This document shows, piece by piece, positions 51,126-60,937 of a stretch of 64,000 bases of DNA. Origin of the DNA: Cyclobacteriaceae bacterium. Lineage in GTDB: Bacteria > Bacteroidota > Bacteroidia > Cytophagales > Cyclobacteriaceae. How positions within the stretch are numbered: position 1 is the first letter of the stretch; the number at the start of each line of letters is the position of its first letter. The stretch covers positions 1,178,001-1,242,000 of the forward strand of contig JABFRS010000002.1 in assembly GCA_013141055.1 (NCBI GenBank). Direction: 5' to 3'. The position numbers and the translations under genes were made by a program. A model generated the notes under the pieces. The model did not search any database, was not told the origin of the DNA, and saw only the letters and a list, made by a program, of their open reading frames with translations.

Positions 51126-53036
51126 CTATTTCTTTACGCCGTCAATTTTAGTATTCAGCTTTTCTCCTCCACCAATTTCAACTACTGAAGATCCATAAAC
51201 CTTGATCTCGGACTTAATAAAGTCCTCCGCATTGGCTTTATAGATATTTTCAACATACTTCTGTGGATTTCTGTCAATGTATGGAAACCATGTGCTGTGA
51301 ATCTGAATCATCACACGATGACCTTTCTTAAATGTATGCAGGATATCTTGCAGAGCAAAAGAAACATCGCTGATCTCGCCCGGCTTAAAAGGCTCAGGTT
51401 TTTCAAAGCTATTGCGAAAGCGACCACGGAATACTTCATGCCGAACAAGCTGCTGGTAGCCCGCCATAACAATATTGGCCGGATTTCTTTTATCATTTGG
51501 TGTGTCATCAGGGTATACATCGATCAGCTTTACAACAAAATCAGCATCTGTACCTGTCATTGAAACTTTAAGGCGCGCAGCAATCTCACCCGCAAGCGTA
51601 ATATCATCTGCTAACGGATCGGTTTGGAATGTGATAACATCCGGACGCGTAGAAGCATTTCGCTGGTCATCGGTCATGAATCTGCGCGGAGTGAAAACAA
51701 GTCCTTCCGTTTGAGAAGTATAGGCTACCGGATGCGCCGGATCGCTGGTATACTCAAATACAACTTCAGCTTTTGTTGGAACATTCACAGATAACTTACC
51801 GTTCTCCTGAAAATATAACTTTACCGGGGGAATTCCCTTTGGTGGCCATTCAGCGAATTGCTTCCATTGCTTGAGACCACAGTCAAACATATACGCTTCA
51901 GGCAAACCAGTAGGTTGATTATTTTTCAAAATTGATCCAAAGAACTTTCGTTCGATCTCACGCTGATAGAAAGTTGAAATGCTATCGCCGAAATAAATGT
52001 GATTAATCATCTGGTATCCTCTTTCTCCTGCCCAGTCACCATGACTCCACGGCCCCATAACAATAGTGTTGTAAGTACCAGGACTGCTGCTTTCAATTTT
52101 CTTGTAGATGTTTAATGGACCAAAAAGATCTTCCGCATCATACCAACCTCCTACTGTCATGATGGCGTGCTTCACTCCTGTGAGATGAGGCAGCAAACTT
52201 CTCTTTTGCCAGAACTCATCATAGTTTGGATGATCCACGGTCTGTTGCCAAAAGAAATTATCCTTATGATATTTCTCTGTAGCATTCTTTAACGGACCGA
52301 TATTAAGATTAAAATTATAACCATCCTTTGGGCGTGTCTCATAGAATTTTGCAATCTTATCGTCATACCAGCTTTTGGTAGTCGGTCCTGAATGCTGATA
52401 TCCAAAAACAGGAAATGCTGCCAGATAGCTTTGCAGGAAAACTCCCTGATGATGGAAGTCGTCGAAGAAAAAATCCGAGATAGGAGCCTGAGGAGATGAG
52501 GCCTTCAATGCAGGGTGAGCATCCGGTATAGCTGCCGCGGTGTAAAATCCAGGATAAGAGATACCCCATTGACCTACTTTACCATTATTTCCTTTTACAT
52601 TTTTAATGAGCCAATCTATAGTATCCCACGTATCCGATGCTTCATCAATTGCAGACTTGTTCTTTCTGTCGTTACCCGGAATATTAGGACGCATGTTATC
52701 AAAAGTTCCTTCTGACATCCATCTGCCACGCACATCCTGATACACAAAAATGTACCCATCCCGCATCATATACTTTGAAGGACCAAGTGTACGCCTTGGG
52801 AATTTTGTTGGACCATAAGGAGCAACACTGTAGCATGTGCGCTGCATCATCATGGGGTATACTTTGGATTTATCTTTTGGAACGTAAACAGCGGTGAAGA
52901 GCTTAGTGCCATCACGCATTGGAATCTGATATTCGAATTTTTCATAATTCTGACTGGCATAAACAGAATCGGGAACCTGAGACCAGCCGAGAAGAGGTAG
53001 ACCCGCCATTAACAGGAATAAAAACATTTTTTTCAT
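51126..53036 (-). CDS. CocE/NonD-family hydrolase (S15 type)
   Basis: A 636-aa secreted hydrolase with signal peptide (MKKMFLFLLMAGLPLLGWS). The alpha/beta core has VYVPKDKSKVYPMMMQRT, DVRGRWMSEG, the nucleophile GISYPGFY (Ser), the S15 insertion, catalytic Asp and the MGPWSHGDWA-type His segment, followed by the C-terminal jelly roll (GHRVMIQIHSTWFPYIDRN). Family members are X-Pro dipeptidyl peptidases, cocaine esterases or glutaryl-7-ACA acylases. First gene of the secreted-hydrolase operon. Confidence 0.94.
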   Translation of the reverse strand: MKKMFLFLLMAGLPLLGWSQVPDSVYASQNYEKFEYQIPMRDGTKLFTAVYVPKDKSKVYPMMMQRTCYSVAPYGPTKFPRRTLGPSKYMMRDGYIFVYQDVRGRWMSEGTFDNMRPNIPGNDRKNKSAIDEASDTWDTIDWLIKNVKGNNGKVGQWGISYPGFYTAAAIPDAHPALKASSPQAPISDFFFDDFHHQGVFLQSYLAAFPVFGYQHSGPTTKSWYDDKIAKFYETRPKDGYNFNLNIGPLKNATEKYHKDNFFWQQTVDHPNYDEFWQKRSLLPHLTGVKHAIMTVGGWYDAEDLFGPLNIYKKIESSSPGTYNTIVMGPWSHGDWAGERGYQMINHIYFGDSISTFYQREIERKFFGSILKNNQPTGLPEAYMFDCGLKQWKQFAEWPPKGIPPVKLYFQENGKLSVNVPTKAEVVFEYTSDPAHPVAYTSQTEGLVFTPRRFMTDDQRNASTRPDVITFQTDPLADDITLAGEIAARLKVSMTGTDADFVVKLIDVYPDDTPNDKRNPANIVMAGYQQLVRHEVFRGRFRNSFEKPEPFKPGEISDVSFALQDILHTFKKGHRVMIQIHSTWFPYIDRNPQKYVENIYKANAEDFIKSEIKVYGSSVVEIGGGEKLNTKIDGVKK

Positions 53037-53267
53037 TTCATATCATTTTATAACGGTAAGGTAATGAGCAGATCGTGCAAATTCAATGAGAATTAGTTGT
53101 ATGGCAAGAATTATTGATGCACAACACCAGGATCACTGATTACCGTCATTCAGGGAGTCATTTTTCGATCGTGATGGAAATATCACAAGATGATTGTGGT
53201 AAATGATTGCAGAGATTTTGGCGCCGAAGAAGTAATTTAGGAATTCTTTAATCTACCCACCCGATCA

Positions 53268-55496
53268 ATGAAGGGATTTTACCTTTTTGTTTTCTTGATT
53301 TTGAGTGTTGCATTACAGGGACAATCCCATCGTCCAAAGGTAGGATTAACTTTAAGTGGTGGTGGCGCAAAAGGCCTGGCGCATATTGGCATTCTGAAAG
53401 CTATTGACAGCGCCGGACTTAAAATTGACATGGTTACTGGCACAAGCATGGGAAGCATCATGGGGGCTTTATATGCTGTTGGGTATTCTGGTGACGAAAT
53501 AGAAAAAATTGCCAGGAAGATCGATTGGGTAAGTATGTTTTCCAACAAGCCGCCAATCGATCTGGTAAACATGAATGAAAAGAAGGAATACTCCAACTAT
53601 GCCGTTGAGATTCCCTTAGAGCGTGGGAAAGCAAAGTTCTATTCAGGATTCATTGAAGCAGAGGAGATATGGTTACGTTTCGGTGAGTTGTTTTATCCTG
53701 TCCACAAGATCAAGGATTTTTCAAAATTCAACATCCCATTCCAATGCATTGCGACAGAAGCGGCAACAGGAAAAGCTGTAGTATTAAGCCAGGGAGAAAT
53801 CGTAAAAGCTGTGCGCTCCAGCATGGCCATTCCTTCCATCTTTTCAGCGGTATCTTATCAGGATAAGAAACTGGTGGATGGCGGAGTCGTAAAGAATTTT
53901 CCTGCCAGCAACGCCAAACAAATGGGCGCAGATTATATTATCGGAGTTAATCTGTCTCATGGACTTATGTCTTCTGAAAAACTTCAGTCACCAATCGATA
54001 TGATCTATCAGATTGGATTTTATAAAGATGCTGATGGTTTTGAACAAGAGAAGAAGCTATGCAATCTGTTGATTGAACCTGACCTGGAGCAATTTTCTGC
54101 AGCAAGCTTCGGTGCTACTGACAGCATTATCAATATCGGAAATGAGGTGGGCAGAAAATACTATCCCTATTTTAAAAGACTAGCCGATTCGATTCAGGCA
54201 CTTTACCCAGAGGCAAAGCCACAAAAAAACAGATTGCCCGTTTTAGAAAAAGTAATTGTTGATGGCTTTGTAACAGAAGGACTCCTTAAAAGCTCTTATG
54301 CGGATTTCGTGAGTAAGCTTGGATTGATTGCAGGCAAATCATATTCAGGAAAAGAAATTTCACAAGCAGCAAGAAAAGCATTCAGCTCCGGCAACTTCAG
54401 ACGCATTTCCTTTTTTGTTGAACCACAGGAGGCGGAAGGTCACGTATTATTAAGATATGAGATCCTTGAGAATCCCCCAACCCATTTCAAAGTGGGACTT
54501 CATTATCATACCTATACCGACATTGCCATGATCACTACACTGGCCACACGAAATCTAATTTTCAATCGATCTAAAAGCTATGCTAAAATAAACTGGAGCA
54601 GCAATTTTAGAATGCTGCTACGTCACGATCAGGCATTCGGTAAGAAACAACGATGGGGCGCACTCCTGTCTTTCTATCATGAACGCTTCAGATTTCCCAT
54701 TTACAGCTATTTCAAACCGCAAGAGGATTACCGGAGCTTTTATTCCTATGCCGATATGAAAATCTACCGGTTGTTTGGAACAACTTCTATGATCGGTGTG
54801 GGAACTTCTCATGAGTGGCTGAAGCTTGATCCTGTGATTGCTCCTAACCTGGATCTGATCAGCACCAATGATTACTGGAACAGCTATTTCTTCTTTCAAC
54901 ATAATAGCCTTAATACAAAAGTGTTTCCACACAGAGGATCATTTGTAGATGTTCAGGCAGGCATGATCTACAAGCAAAATCCAAGTCTTAGTTTACTTCT
55001 GAATGGGTTGCCTGTCTCTTCAGACACCGTTAATCTTGGCCTGACTTCCTATCAGCAGATCAAGATTAAAGCAGGTCATTATTTCCCGTTAGGTCAGCGA
55101 TGGACTCTGATCAGTCAGTTCAACAGTGGGATCAATCTCAATTACAATGAACTTTCTCTTAATTTTTATTCAGTAGGTGGTATCAATGATTTCATTCGTA
55201 ACCAGATTCCTTTTGTGGGATTAGGAGAGAATGAAGTGAACGCCAGCAGTATTTCTGCAGTGATGGCAGGATTCCAGTTTGAACCTTTCACCAATATTGT
55301 CACCACCTTCAGGGCCAATGTTGGAGTATTTGATTTTATTGATCGGGGGAATTTTAATCCCAATCACGATTTCATAAGTGGCTATGCCCTTTCCGGGGGC
55401 TACCGATCTGCTATCGGGCCCATCGAAATCTCCCTGATCTACAGCGATCAATCTAAAACTTTCAAAGGTTATGTAAATCTTGGATTTACTTTTTGA
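53268..55496 (+). CDS. Patatin-like phospholipase fused to an outer-membrane barrel
   Basis: A 742-aa protein with signal peptide (MKGFYLFVFLILSVALQGQS). The patatin domain (about 25-300) has oxyanion GGGAKGLAH, nucleophile GTSMGS and the DGGVVKNFP catalytic Asp. A POTRA-like segment (about 325-395) and a C-terminal 16-strand-type surface antigen barrel (KVGLHYHTYTDIAMITTL to KGYVNLGFTF) follow, as in PlpD of Pseudomonas (type Vd). It probably exposes or releases a lipase at the outer membrane. Confidence 0.94.
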   Translation: MKGFYLFVFLILSVALQGQSHRPKVGLTLSGGGAKGLAHIGILKAIDSAGLKIDMVTGTSMGSIMGALYAVGYSGDEIEKIARKIDWVSMFSNKPPIDLVNMNEKKEYSNYAVEIPLERGKAKFYSGFIEAEEIWLRFGELFYPVHKIKDFSKFNIPFQCIATEAATGKAVVLSQGEIVKAVRSSMAIPSIFSAVSYQDKKLVDGGVVKNFPASNAKQMGADYIIGVNLSHGLMSSEKLQSPIDMIYQIGFYKDADGFEQEKKLCNLLIEPDLEQFSAASFGATDSIINIGNEVGRKYYPYFKRLADSIQALYPEAKPQKNRLPVLEKVIVDGFVTEGLLKSSYADFVSKLGLIAGKSYSGKEISQAARKAFSSGNFRRISFFVEPQEAEGHVLLRYEILENPPTHFKVGLHYHTYTDIAMITTLATRNLIFNRSKSYAKINWSSNFRMLLRHDQAFGKKQRWGALLSFYHERFRFPIYSYFKPQEDYRSFYSYADMKIYRLFGTTSMIGVGTSHEWLKLDPVIAPNLDLISTNDYWNSYFFFQHNSLNTKVFPHRGSFVDVQAGMIYKQNPSLSLLLNGLPVSSDTVNLGLTSYQQIKIKAGHYFPLGQRWTLISQFNSGINLNYNELSLNFYSVGGINDFIRNQIPFVGLGENEVNASSISAVMAGFQFEPFTNIVTTFRANVGVFDFIDRGNFNPNHDFISGYALSGGYRSAIGPIEISLIYSDQSKTFKGYVNLGFTF

Positions 55497-55575
55497 TAGA
55501 CATTATCAAAAAATATTCGCATCTTCTCGCTGTGTTGATTTCATCACACACGTTGAACAATTTGATTTATATCTT

Positions 55576-56877
55576 TTGAAAGAGCCTGTTAAATATACTT
55601 TGAGTGTCGGTATTGCATTGGTGATTGCCAATATGATCGGAACGGGTGTCTTTACATCACTCGGATATCAGGTCGGCCCACTCCCCTCAGGCTTTGTTAT
55701 CCTTATGCTTTGGCTATTAGGTGGAATCATTGCACTCAGCGGCGCGCTTACCTATGCCGAGATTTCAACAACGCTCAAGCGATCAGGAGGAGAGTATTTT
55801 TATCTTGCGAAGATCTATCATCCCTTTATTGGATTCATCAGTGGATGGATGAGTACCGCTGTTGGTTTTGCAGGAGCGATTTCTGCCGTAGCCATTGCCA
55901 TAGGATCCTATTCTTCTGTTCTGTTTAATATTTCAGAAAAAATTGTTGCTGTTGCCAGCATTGTATTGATCTCCGCCGTTCATCTCTTTGGAGTAAAAGT
56001 TGGTGGAATCGCCCAGACTATTCTAACAACACTTAAATTGTTTCTCATTTTGTTCTTTTGCCTGGCTCCTTTTTTCTTTTCAGGAAGCGTCAACTCCGGA
56101 ATCAGTTTCCTTCCTCAATCCGGAGATCTGGATCTTATATTGACGCCAGACTTTGCTGTATCATTGGTATTTGTTGTTTATGCTTACACTGGATGGAATG
56201 CTGCGGCTTACATTGCCGGAGATCTTGAGAATCCCATCAAAAACCTTCCAAGAGCTCTGCTGATCGGAACCATTGCTGTGCTGGTCATCTATCTGGCATT
56301 GAATAGCATGTTCATGTTTGTCGCGACGTTCAAAGAACTGGAGGGACAGAATGATATCGGAAACGTAGTTGCCATCAAACTGTTTGGAAGTACAATCGGT
56401 CAGATATTTTCGGCATTGTTCAGCATCGCATTGCTATCCACATTAAGCGCTATGACGATTGCCGGACCGCGCATTACAGAAGCAATGGGTGAAGATTATC
56501 CTGCGTTTAGAAAATTTGCAACAAAGAATCGTCACAGTATGCCTTACGGGGCAATCCTTCTTCAGGCAGGATGGTCAATCTTTCTGGTACTGGTGAGCTC
56601 ATTCAAAGAAATTATTCAATACATATCAATCAGTCTTTCCATCTTCTCTATGATCACAGTAGCAGGAGTATTTATTCTGAGAAGGCGTGAAAAAGATCAG
56701 CCTTTCAAACTTCCTCTCTATCCTTTACCTCCCATCATCTTCATCGTAGTTACCAGCTGGATGATATATTACATGTTCAGGGAGGATCCTAAAATAATTT
56801 TCTATTCGCTGGCCACAATGGTTCCTGGCGCAATTCTATACTTTAGCGTCTCAAAAAATAAAACTATTGAAAGCTAG
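55576..56877 (+). CDS. APC-family amino acid permease
   Basis: A membrane protein with about 12 helices, started at the TTG at 55576 so that it opens LKEPVKYTLSVGIALV; an upstream TTG at 55480 would overlap the patatin gene by 17 nt and add 32 residues. The APC motif IANMIGTGVFTSLGY in helix 1, SGGEYFYLAK and the helix-6 YAYTGWNAAAYIAGD are typical. It likely transports amino acids or polyamines. The start has no ATG and is the least certain part. It overlaps the next lipoprotein gene by 11 nt. Confidence 0.9.
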   Translation: MKEPVKYTLSVGIALVIANMIGTGVFTSLGYQVGPLPSGFVILMLWLLGGIIALSGALTYAEISTTLKRSGGEYFYLAKIYHPFIGFISGWMSTAVGFAGAISAVAIAIGSYSSVLFNISEKIVAVASIVLISAVHLFGVKVGGIAQTILTTLKLFLILFFCLAPFFFSGSVNSGISFLPQSGDLDLILTPDFAVSLVFVVYAYTGWNAAAYIAGDLENPIKNLPRALLIGTIAVLVIYLALNSMFMFVATFKELEGQNDIGNVVAIKLFGSTIGQIFSALFSIALLSTLSAMTIAGPRITEAMGEDYPAFRKFATKNRHSMPYGAILLQAGWSIFLVLVSSFKEIIQYISISLSIFSMITVAGVFILRRREKDQPFKLPLYPLPPIIFIVVTSWMIYYMFREDPKIIFYSLATMVPGAILYFSVSKNKTIES

Positions 56878-58057
56878 CATCTGGCTCCTGCTGATAATCA
56901 TTGTTGTCAGTTGCAACTCAGGCAGGGAAAAAACCACTTCCATCCCAACAGATTCAATTCCTGCTCTGGACACTCTGCAGGTTATAGAAATCGATACTGT
57001 TAAAAAAGATAAAAGTCTGGATGCACTGGCTGCTTACATAGCAGGCATCTCTCAGCGAGACAGCAATGTCTTTACTCTCTTCGAAAAAGATCCTTACTGG
57101 GAAAATTTCAAATCCTCTACCGACTCCAACTGGAACCGTATTGACACGGAACGCTTCAGCAAAATGGGTGAATGGCAGGAATCAAATCTGAATTCAAAGC
57201 TGAATGATTCATTAAAGCTCTTCTATCCTTTTTCAGGACCGGATTTCTTGCATGCTTACTATTTGTATCCAATGGTTTCGGAATACATTCTTGCGGCACT
57301 GGAACCCATCCAGGAAGTCCCGCGACTTGATACTCTTACAACTGAGTTGCGCGATCGCTTCTTTGATAGCCTTGCCTATTCAATGAAAGATGTTTTCAGA
57401 AAAAGCTATTTCATCACGTTAAAAATGCGTAAGGATATTAAGAACGTGAAGGGCGTTTTACCCCCCCTTTACTTTTTTATTGAACGGACAGGACATGAGC
57501 TTCTGGCGCAAAGCTTTTTTTACCTGGATTCTACCGGAACTGAAATATCCATTCCTGGCAGTCAATTGCATTCTCATAAATTTCCCGGGGTACGACTTAA
57601 GTTCAGAAACATTCTCACCAGACAAATCAAGCAGCTGTATTATGTGAATGTGGATGTTTCCAATGATGGATTAAAAGAAAATCCCCAATTTCAAAAATTC
57701 ATTGCACGGAAAGGTCCCTACAACACTTTTATCAAATCTGCTTCTTATCTGCTGCACAAAAAGCCTTTCACAGAAATAAAAAAGATAATTGTTGAAAACT
57801 CTCTATCACTTTTTCAGGATGATACTGGCATACCCTATAAGGATTTCAAAAACAGGTTAGATTGGAATCTAGAACTCTTTGGCGACTATGAAACACCGGT
57901 AAAAGGATTCGCAGATAGATTTCAACGGGATCTTGACTCAGCATACAAAACGAAAATCTCTAAAACTGAAATACCGTTTTCAATAGGATATCACTGGGAT
58001 ACAAAAAAACAGAACTACATGCTGGTGAGAAAGTCAGAGGCGATTATCACCAAATGA
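56867..58057 (+). CDS. Hypothetical lipoprotein
   Basis: A 396-aa protein with a lipoprotein signal (LKASIWLLLIIIVVSCNSG, lipobox VVSC), starting at TTG 56867 inside the permease 3' end. No domain recognised; the composition is globular with clusters of aromatic residues (SGPDFLHAYYLYPMVSEYI, HELLAQSFFYLDSTG). The overlap with the permease suggests co-translation. It converges on the TonB-receptor gene with 3 nt between stops. Confidence 0.75.
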   Translation: MKASIWLLLIIIVVSCNSGREKTTSIPTDSIPALDTLQVIEIDTVKKDKSLDALAAYIAGISQRDSNVFTLFEKDPYWENFKSSTDSNWNRIDTERFSKMGEWQESNLNSKLNDSLKLFYPFSGPDFLHAYYLYPMVSEYILAALEPIQEVPRLDTLTTELRDRFFDSLAYSMKDVFRKSYFITLKMRKDIKNVKGVLPPLYFFIERTGHELLAQSFFYLDSTGTEISIPGSQLHSHKFPGVRLKFRNILTRQIKQLYYVNVDVSNDGLKENPQFQKFIARKGPYNTFIKSASYLLHKKPFTEIKKIIVENSLSLFQDDTGIPYKDFKNRLDWNLELFGDYETPVKGFADRFQRDLDSAYKTKISKTEIPFSIGYHWDTKKQNYMLVRKSEAIITK

Positions 58058-58060
58058 GAC

Positions 58061-60532
58061 TTAAAACGGAATGATCACCTTTACAGAGAAGTTCCTTCCC
58101 ATGCTATAAATACCCAGATGACCGTTAGGTGACTGATTGAAATACTCAAAATATTTAAGTCTGCTGAGATTTGATTGATAAGCAAAATCAAAGACATTGT
58201 TCACCTGGAATTGTATCTGCGCTAAAGTTTTCTTTGAAAGCTGTACATCTGTTCCCAATGCAGCATTGAATAAAGTAAATCCTGGTGTCTTAGTCTCAGT
58301 ATTGTAAAGTGCAAGAAAGCGGTCCTGCGTGGCACTGTAATCAATGTCTGCCTTGGCATTGATCATTGGAAACAGTTTGCTTTCCAATCGTATTTCCTGG
58401 CTCACACTCGTGATTATCTTTAGCGGTGGAATAAATGGCAAATACTGACCATCAGTTCCCTTATTCTCAAACTCTTTTTTTGTGTTTGATCCAATTACAA
58501 ATGCAAGATTTGAGTTGATGGTCAATCCTTTTAAAGAGGACGGACGAATTTCAAGAGACGTCTCCATTCCATACAATTGGGCAGACCCTTGCTGATACTG
58601 AAAAGTTTTATTCCCTTGCAGTATTTCAATTGGGTTACCATGCTCGTCGACGACCTGACTCAAATAAATATAGTCCTGAACAGAATTATGGAAGAGGCTT
58701 ACTGAAGCATTAAAATTCCTGAAGGCTCCATTTATTGAGATATCCTGCTGAAAACTAAATTCCGGAACAAAATTCCGATTACCGATATAAACAATATGTG
58801 CTCCTGGATCCAGACCGTTTGACGCGATCTCAGGAATACTTGGTGCGCGGTATCCACGGGCAACATTAACTTTCAGACTGAGCTTTTGACTTAGCTGGTA
58901 AGTAGTTCCTATACTTAAGGAGACACCATTAAAGGATTGACGAAGTGCTGCAAACTGAAGTTTTGAATTGGTGGTATCGGGTAATAAAGCCTGTTGTCCA
59001 AATCCATTCTGTGGATTCGTTCTCACATAAAAGTCATTGCTGGTAACATTTCTGACATCATAGCGGACACCACCGCTGACCGTCCATTGATCCTTAGACC
59101 ATTTTATGAATCCATAGGAACCTACATCAAGAAGATTAAAGTCTGGTATAGGAAAATCTGTAGCATCTTTGTTTTTATTGTCCTGATACATTCCATTCAC
59201 ACCAAAAGAAACTTCAAGGTTTGAAAATTCAGGGGCATTATAACGAAAACCGTAATTGATAGTATTCAATCTTACAAAGAGGCCGGGCTGTGATGGAACT
59301 GTTGGGTGATTATACTCACGACGAACATTCTGTTGAAACCCAAGCAACACACTCATATCACCCTTACCTATCTGATACTGATTGGTGACATATGCACGAT
59401 AGTGTTGAATATGCTGATGCAACGGACTTATGTCGTATGAATTAAGTTCTGTATCAGAAACAATCGGTCTGTTTTGAACATCGTCAAACGATCCTTCAGC
59501 AATCTGCTTTGTGAATTTCCTTGATAATGAATCTCTGCTGCCATCTGGGATACCCTGAAGGTTATCATACAGCGTAAGACTTACGTTGGTGAATCCTTTT
59601 TTACTTTTATAACCGACGGAAGCCGCAAGGTTCTTTTCATCATATCCTGTATTATAAACTCTTCCATCAACTGCATTGGAATAATTTTTTGCTTTACGAT
59701 AGGATCCGCTCAAAGTCCATTGCCATCGTGTGCCGCCACTACTCATTCGGATACCGTTCCCAATCAACCCATTGTTACTCTGGTACTCTGAGACAAAGCG
59801 ACCTCTTATAATTCCATCTCTCTCTTCGGGGGCATACGGAAACAAGCTCACCACTCCTGCTAAGGCGTCTGAGCCAAACATAAGGCTTGCCGGTCCTTTG
59901 ATCACTTCAGCTTTCTCAATATTGTAAGCATCAACCTCAATGCCATGCTCATCTCCCCATTGCTGACCTTCCTGACGAACACCATCGTAAAGGGTTAACA
60001 CGCGATTATATCCAAGTCCTCTGATAAAAGGCTTTGAAATATTAGGACCTGTCTTTACAGAATTCAACCCCGGAACATTCTGTGAAAGAACATCGATGAT
60101 GTTGCTTTCAATAGTTCTTTCGATAAGCTTTGAAGATATCAGGGAAATGGCAACAGGATTTTCACGGATGATGGTAGCCTTTGAAAGGCCTGTGATCACA
60201 ACTTCGTCCAGGGTTTTTTCTTCTGCTACAAGAGTGATACTGTAGTCGTTACGTTCTGGAGTAACACGGAGCGTATCATGCTTATATCCAACATAAGATA
60301 TCAGCAGATAAGGTTCATCAATTCCTGAAGGGATTTCAATTTGAAACCTACCGTTGATGTCAGAAACTGTACCAAGCGAAGTATGAAGAAGTGAAATGTG
60401 ACAAAAACTGGCCGCCTCTTTTGTTTCCGATTCCACCACAGAACCAGAAATGACCCTGCTTTGGGCATAGGCCATTACCGGAATCCAGAAGGAAACCGAG
60501 AGTAAAAGGCGGAAATTAACCAGTTGACGCAT
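58061..60532 (-). CDS. TonB-dependent outer-membrane receptor with N-terminal CarboxypepD_reg domain
   Basis: An 823-aa receptor: signal peptide (about 1-24), a carboxypeptidase-regulatory-like domain (SGSVVESETKEAASFCHISL, about 28-105), plug (SKATIIRENPVAISLISSK to about 250, with GPASLMFGSDALAGV) and 22-strand barrel ending with FSVKVIIPF. This layout (reg domain, plug, barrel) is common to Bacteroidota receptors for metals or siderophores. It is divergent from the B12 operon, with the riboswitch on the far side of the gap, so it is not under B12 control. Ligand unknown. Confidence 0.94.
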   Translation of the reverse strand: MRQLVNFRLLLSVSFWIPVMAYAQSRVISGSVVESETKEAASFCHISLLHTSLGTVSDINGRFQIEIPSGIDEPYLLISYVGYKHDTLRVTPERNDYSITLVAEEKTLDEVVITGLSKATIIRENPVAISLISSKLIERTIESNIIDVLSQNVPGLNSVKTGPNISKPFIRGLGYNRVLTLYDGVRQEGQQWGDEHGIEVDAYNIEKAEVIKGPASLMFGSDALAGVVSLFPYAPEERDGIIRGRFVSEYQSNNGLIGNGIRMSSGGTRWQWTLSGSYRKAKNYSNAVDGRVYNTGYDEKNLAASVGYKSKKGFTNVSLTLYDNLQGIPDGSRDSLSRKFTKQIAEGSFDDVQNRPIVSDTELNSYDISPLHQHIQHYRAYVTNQYQIGKGDMSVLLGFQQNVRREYNHPTVPSQPGLFVRLNTINYGFRYNAPEFSNLEVSFGVNGMYQDNKNKDATDFPIPDFNLLDVGSYGFIKWSKDQWTVSGGVRYDVRNVTSNDFYVRTNPQNGFGQQALLPDTTNSKLQFAALRQSFNGVSLSIGTTYQLSQKLSLKVNVARGYRAPSIPEIASNGLDPGAHIVYIGNRNFVPEFSFQQDISINGAFRNFNASVSLFHNSVQDYIYLSQVVDEHGNPIEILQGNKTFQYQQGSAQLYGMETSLEIRPSSLKGLTINSNLAFVIGSNTKKEFENKGTDGQYLPFIPPLKIITSVSQEIRLESKLFPMINAKADIDYSATQDRFLALYNTETKTPGFTLFNAALGTDVQLSKKTLAQIQFQVNNVFDFAYQSNLSRLKYFEYFNQSPNGHLGIYSMGRNFSVKVIIPF

Positions 60533-60689
60533 TATAAAATTTAGGCAAGTCTAAATTATTTTTTCCAATTATCAAAAAATAAGTTTCGACGGCTCTGATT
60601 ATAGCGGGCAAGAATCGCGCAATCAGATGGGCAGACACCTTTTAAATGATCTTCATTACTAAAATCTTAGAAAAATATTCTATCATTGC

Positions 60690-60875
60690 ACTCGTATTGG
60701 TTCTTATGATCAGACGAGATCAATAAGATTAATAGGGAATCCGGTGTGAATCCGGAACAGTTCCCGCTACTGTAAGTGTCATTTAAAGGTTGCCCCACGA
60801 TTCCGGGTCACTATTCGCCAACGAGCGGATGGGAAGGCCGGCAACCAGACACAAGTCAGGAGACCTGCCACTACA
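60690..60875 (+). ncRNA. Cobalamin (B12) riboswitch
   Basis: The conserved core reads AATAGGGAATCCGGTGTGAA at the 5' side, then AACAGTTCCCGCTACTGTAA, and at the 3' side GGGAAGGCCGGCAACCAGAC followed by the B12 box with AAGTCAGGAGACCTGCC. Order, spacing and consensus of the AdoCbl/MeCbl riboswitch family are met. It lies just before the btuB-like gene and should reduce expression when B12 is plentiful. Ends are estimated from the core. Confidence 0.95.
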
Positions 60876-60937
60876 AAATAGTAAGACGATCACCTCGGGA
60901 AGAAGGAAACGTCACTTGAAATTTTAGGTTAAAAATT